Shown one piece after another: positions 62,601 through 64,000 of a DNA stretch of 64,000 nt (positions within the stretch are counted from its first letter, which is position 1; every line of letters starts with the position of its first letter). This DNA comes from Rhynchopus sp. YZ270_cl-10 (Eukaryota; Euglenozoa; Diplonemea; Diplonemida; Diplonemidae). The stretch is from contig OZ037836.1 in NCBI GenBank assembly GCA_964035575.1, forward strand, positions 124,001-188,000. Direction: 5' to 3'. The position numbers and the translations under genes are program-made. The notes beneath the pieces are model-generated. The model was not told where the DNA came from. It saw only the letters and a program-made list of their open reading frames with translations, and made no database searches.

Positions 62601-63182
62601 CAGCAGATCGTTCCCCGCATCATACGCCATCTCCGTGCAACTCACCGCTAGCGACACAGTCGTGAACACCCACGGATCCGCATCAGGGTCCACCGTATGC
62701 AGCTTTGTGGAACAACACATAAACACAAACCCGGTCAGCGTGCTTTGCAGGATCCTGGCGCATGGCACCTGCCTGCTGAGCGGGATGCCGTCAGCGTCGG
62801 CGGCGCCGTTGAAGCTTGCGAGCGGCATTTCTGTGGACACCTTTGCGTAGTTCTGCCCACCCCTGTAGACGTACACGATGTGGAGGATCAGGTTGTCCGT
62901 ATGGTCCGTCACAGAGCGCAGGTCGCTGCTGTCGGGAAGCGATGCGGCACCTCCCGGCTCAAACCGTTGTGTGCTGCTGTCGTAGCAGTACTGCATGATC
63001 TGCTCCGTCACGCCAAATCGTATACAATCGTTCTGTGAAGACACACCAGACACGGTGCCTGAAGCAGCAGCAACGAAGCTGTGCTGAAACACTGGTGGGT
63101 CCTGTGCGGCGCACAGACGTAGCCCACTCCATTGAAGACAAAGTAAGAGTGTGCAGACGTTGAAAAGACGTCTGTACGCCAT
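59649..63182 (-). CDS. Surface membrane protein, second copy: ectodomain, Pro/Thr stalk, seven membrane segments
   Basis: 1177 residues from the ATG at 63182, with an N-terminal signal peptide ([18 protein letters not shown]). The ectodomain is about 340 residues with the same pattern as the other copy ([20 protein letters not shown]) but many differences. The Pro/Thr stalk has TPAPPTPSP-type repeats in a shorter and rearranged order. From [19 protein letters not shown] on, the membrane region is almost identical to the copy at 31596-35468 (DNA 60089-61140 against 32090-33152). The cytoplasmic tail after [10 protein letters not shown] is different. The contrast between a conserved membrane part and divergent ends points to gene conversion or domain shuffling. 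No named family recognised. Confidence 0.82.
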   Translation of the reverse strand: MAYRRLFNVCTLLLCLQWSGLRLCAAQDPPVFQHSFVAAASGTVSGVSSQNDCIRFGVTEQIMQYCYDSSTQRFEPGGAASLPDSSDLRSVTDHTDNLILHIVYVYRGGQNYAKVSTEMPLASFNGAADADGIPLSRQVPCARILQSTLTGFVFMCCSTKLHTVDPDADPWVFTTVSLAVSCTEMAYDAGNDLLYIASDDKIVAYDASVLPQVVVPARELAVPDTDAMSYDATERVLMMLADDKVQVFDDFTTTVKSELPTAFALATFEANNIYTYELFSSPNNMHYFRATSSFLFSTASTPWATTDKGYMTGLYVCKPWYITYKGDTVHVYKMGVVTPSPATPAPLTPSPETPSPPTVTPPTPAPLTPAPETPSPPTPAPLTPSPVTPSPPTQSPATPAPPTTVPVTPSPPTSAPPTPSPPTPAPLTPSPETPSPPTQSPDTPVPPTTVPVTPSPPTPAPTTPAPQTSSPLTPAPPTQSPPTPAPATPSPPTSSPATPSPQTLPPATPAPLTIAPPTPFPPTLSPATPSPPTSAPDTLSPTVPTSLPLGDTVAPPTPAPRTAVPDTPAPDTLTPTALPVGETFAPSTTTPATQAPTNPPATLAPDTTVPTSLPVDETHAPDTATPATQAQDTASPQSPTPTALPPTQQPPSVSPATTAPGAQVSDVPDTYVVGDVESSSDGSTEDYVRAHHSGAVVEDMGRASAATAGVADASSVASLVSGASAGSALRLAVVGQLCKLGEPMAQRTYPFVLHPTQWTLFGSQAAGLVVGNFLVTVSFWVVMSVVVQVVMCTGYFKAIDAVGMCRFPSAPLFVFQFLLQGTALGAIALVFYPPSTSLFLLGFAALAFCCGVPFFVLYSVRVGVPRKGYYLHDTDMRGGRTWLSAVVGPGEWVSRCEAELWHLRYAAVIRPYHEEWVCFSFVEMAASLTVSAVNSSTAHTLIGCGHQKLSSALIFVVLLCAEVATWPHARARDGYMLPAFQILQAAGLGLMAAGYYAEDTGHWTFGTAAKVFIACSVLLACKAVCDVCTELYLFATKRRMRLQAYAYGQEALTDTQELHYTPATSAFSAADVDHIRPDLPLPLPPHHVAHDSTLSCSASQFSLPSSRKDTIAAAPSVYTVEPDATFRHSGRGTPLKTAAHSSSAGAYGWSTIDATQDPLDTRQYKRTRSVQGQRTMM

Positions 63183-64000
63183 ACGGTACGCAGGGGTGTG
63201 GGGGTAGGGTCCTGTGGTATGTTTGTTGGAAGTTGGGTAAAAAAAAATGGTAAAGTGTATGAAGAAGAAGGGGAGAGTGCCTCAGGGGGGGTGGTTTGCT
63301 GTTTGTGTCATCATGTGGACAAAGCTGTCTTTTGAGGGCCATCTTGGAAAAGACGCACCCAGATCATGTGTGCAGACTTTGCGCACAATATAGGCAGGGA
63401 GAGGTACATTCCCGGCGCCAAAAATGCTCGAGAGACTCGTTCCTCTTTGCTTGTTGCTCAAAAGACTATAAACAGGGGGGGGGTAGGGGGGTCCACGTAG
63501 AAGGAATTCCTTAAGGATTTGCTGTCCCAAACCCATTTTTTTGAAATTTAGGTGAAGAAACCCACTAAAAAGGTCGTACCTGGCCGCAAATCGCCCTGGG
63601 GATCACGAAAATATCCCATTAAACCACCTGACAACCTCTACAGAGACTTTCCTGATTAAAAAAAATCGGTTTTTTGTGAAAAATCTCCAAAAATAGCGTC
63701 ATCAAATCGTCATCAACATGGGCCAAAATGCAACACTTACCAAAAAAATTCTCCAATCAGACAAAAATCCTTCTAAACACCCGAAAAACACCCCAGTCCA
63801 CATCCGGTGGGGTCCCAGGGTGGAAATATATAGTTTTTACAGCTTTTAGGGGTCCTGTGTGAGTACCAGATGCATTTTGCAGTGGGTGTGTGTGCCCCAA
63901 ACGCTTAAAAGTACCCTTTTTATAGTCACTTTTTTGACTTTTTTTGTACCTGAAAACCCCCAAAAAAGTGCCAAGGTAGTCGGAATGGTGTCCAAACACC
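63183..64000. other. Intergenic to window end, no gene seen
   Basis: 63400-63600 has a relative of the 55.8-56.2 kb repeat (AATGCTCGAGAGACTCGTTC, CTTTGCTTGTTGCTCAAAAG, GAAGAAACCCACT). The last 400 bp are AT-rich; a reverse frame of 80 codons at 63757-63999 has no recognised similarity. Confidence 0.5.

Overview
The window looks like nuclear DNA of a unicellular eukaryote. Its proteins are eukaryotic: ubiquitin-like domains fused to leucine-rich repeats, a multi-pass cyclase-like protein, a theta-like glutathione S-transferase, a secreted phospholipase C-like enzyme and a non-LTR retrotransposon. No introns are needed to read any of them. Every gene I can support, including the retrotransposon, lies on the minus strand, so the window reads as one directional gene cluster. 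Intronless genes on one strand fit a kinetoplastid or related euglenozoan, perhaps a free-living bodonid. I infer this from style and gene content; no ribosomal, spliced-leader or tRNA gene was found to confirm it.

Layout, left to right. 1-9 kb holds broken pieces of a UBL-LRR gene, a GTACA pentamer array, a long composite repeat with an internal tandem array, and degraded coding debris. 9.5-18.2 kb has three type A UBL-LRR genes that end in a CaaX-like CVCM box, with a second GTACA array. 18.7-23.8 kb has two related multi-pass cyclase-like genes, one open and one frameshifted, with a hAT-like MITE between them. 25.2-28.8 kb has a GST and a phospholipase C-like gene. 29.3-38.8 kb has three type B UBL-LRR genes, whose family tail is basic and NLS-like, and a large Pro/Thr-rich seven-segment membrane protein. 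One type B gene is broken by a 139-bp insertion and another has lost its basic tail. 38.9-42.5 kb is a block of repeats. 42.7-51.5 kb is a type B gene split by a full-length 7.76-kb LINE flanked by a 19-bp target duplication; its near-identical uninterrupted paralogue is at 53.5-54.4 kb. 51.9-54.4 kb has two intact type B genes. 54.6-59.6 kb has no supportable gene. 59.6-63.2 kb has a second Pro/Thr-rich membrane protein.

The recurring theme is an expanding UBL-LRR family. The N-terminal ubiquitin fold, a helical linker and the flanks are conserved, the number and order of LRR units vary, and the C-terminal tail takes two forms that suggest two cell locations (prenylated membrane or nucleus). 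Around it, several kinds of mobile DNA have left clear insertion footprints (19 bp, 8 bp and TA target duplications). The cyclase-like and membrane-protein pairs show the same pattern of local duplication followed by decay or divergence.
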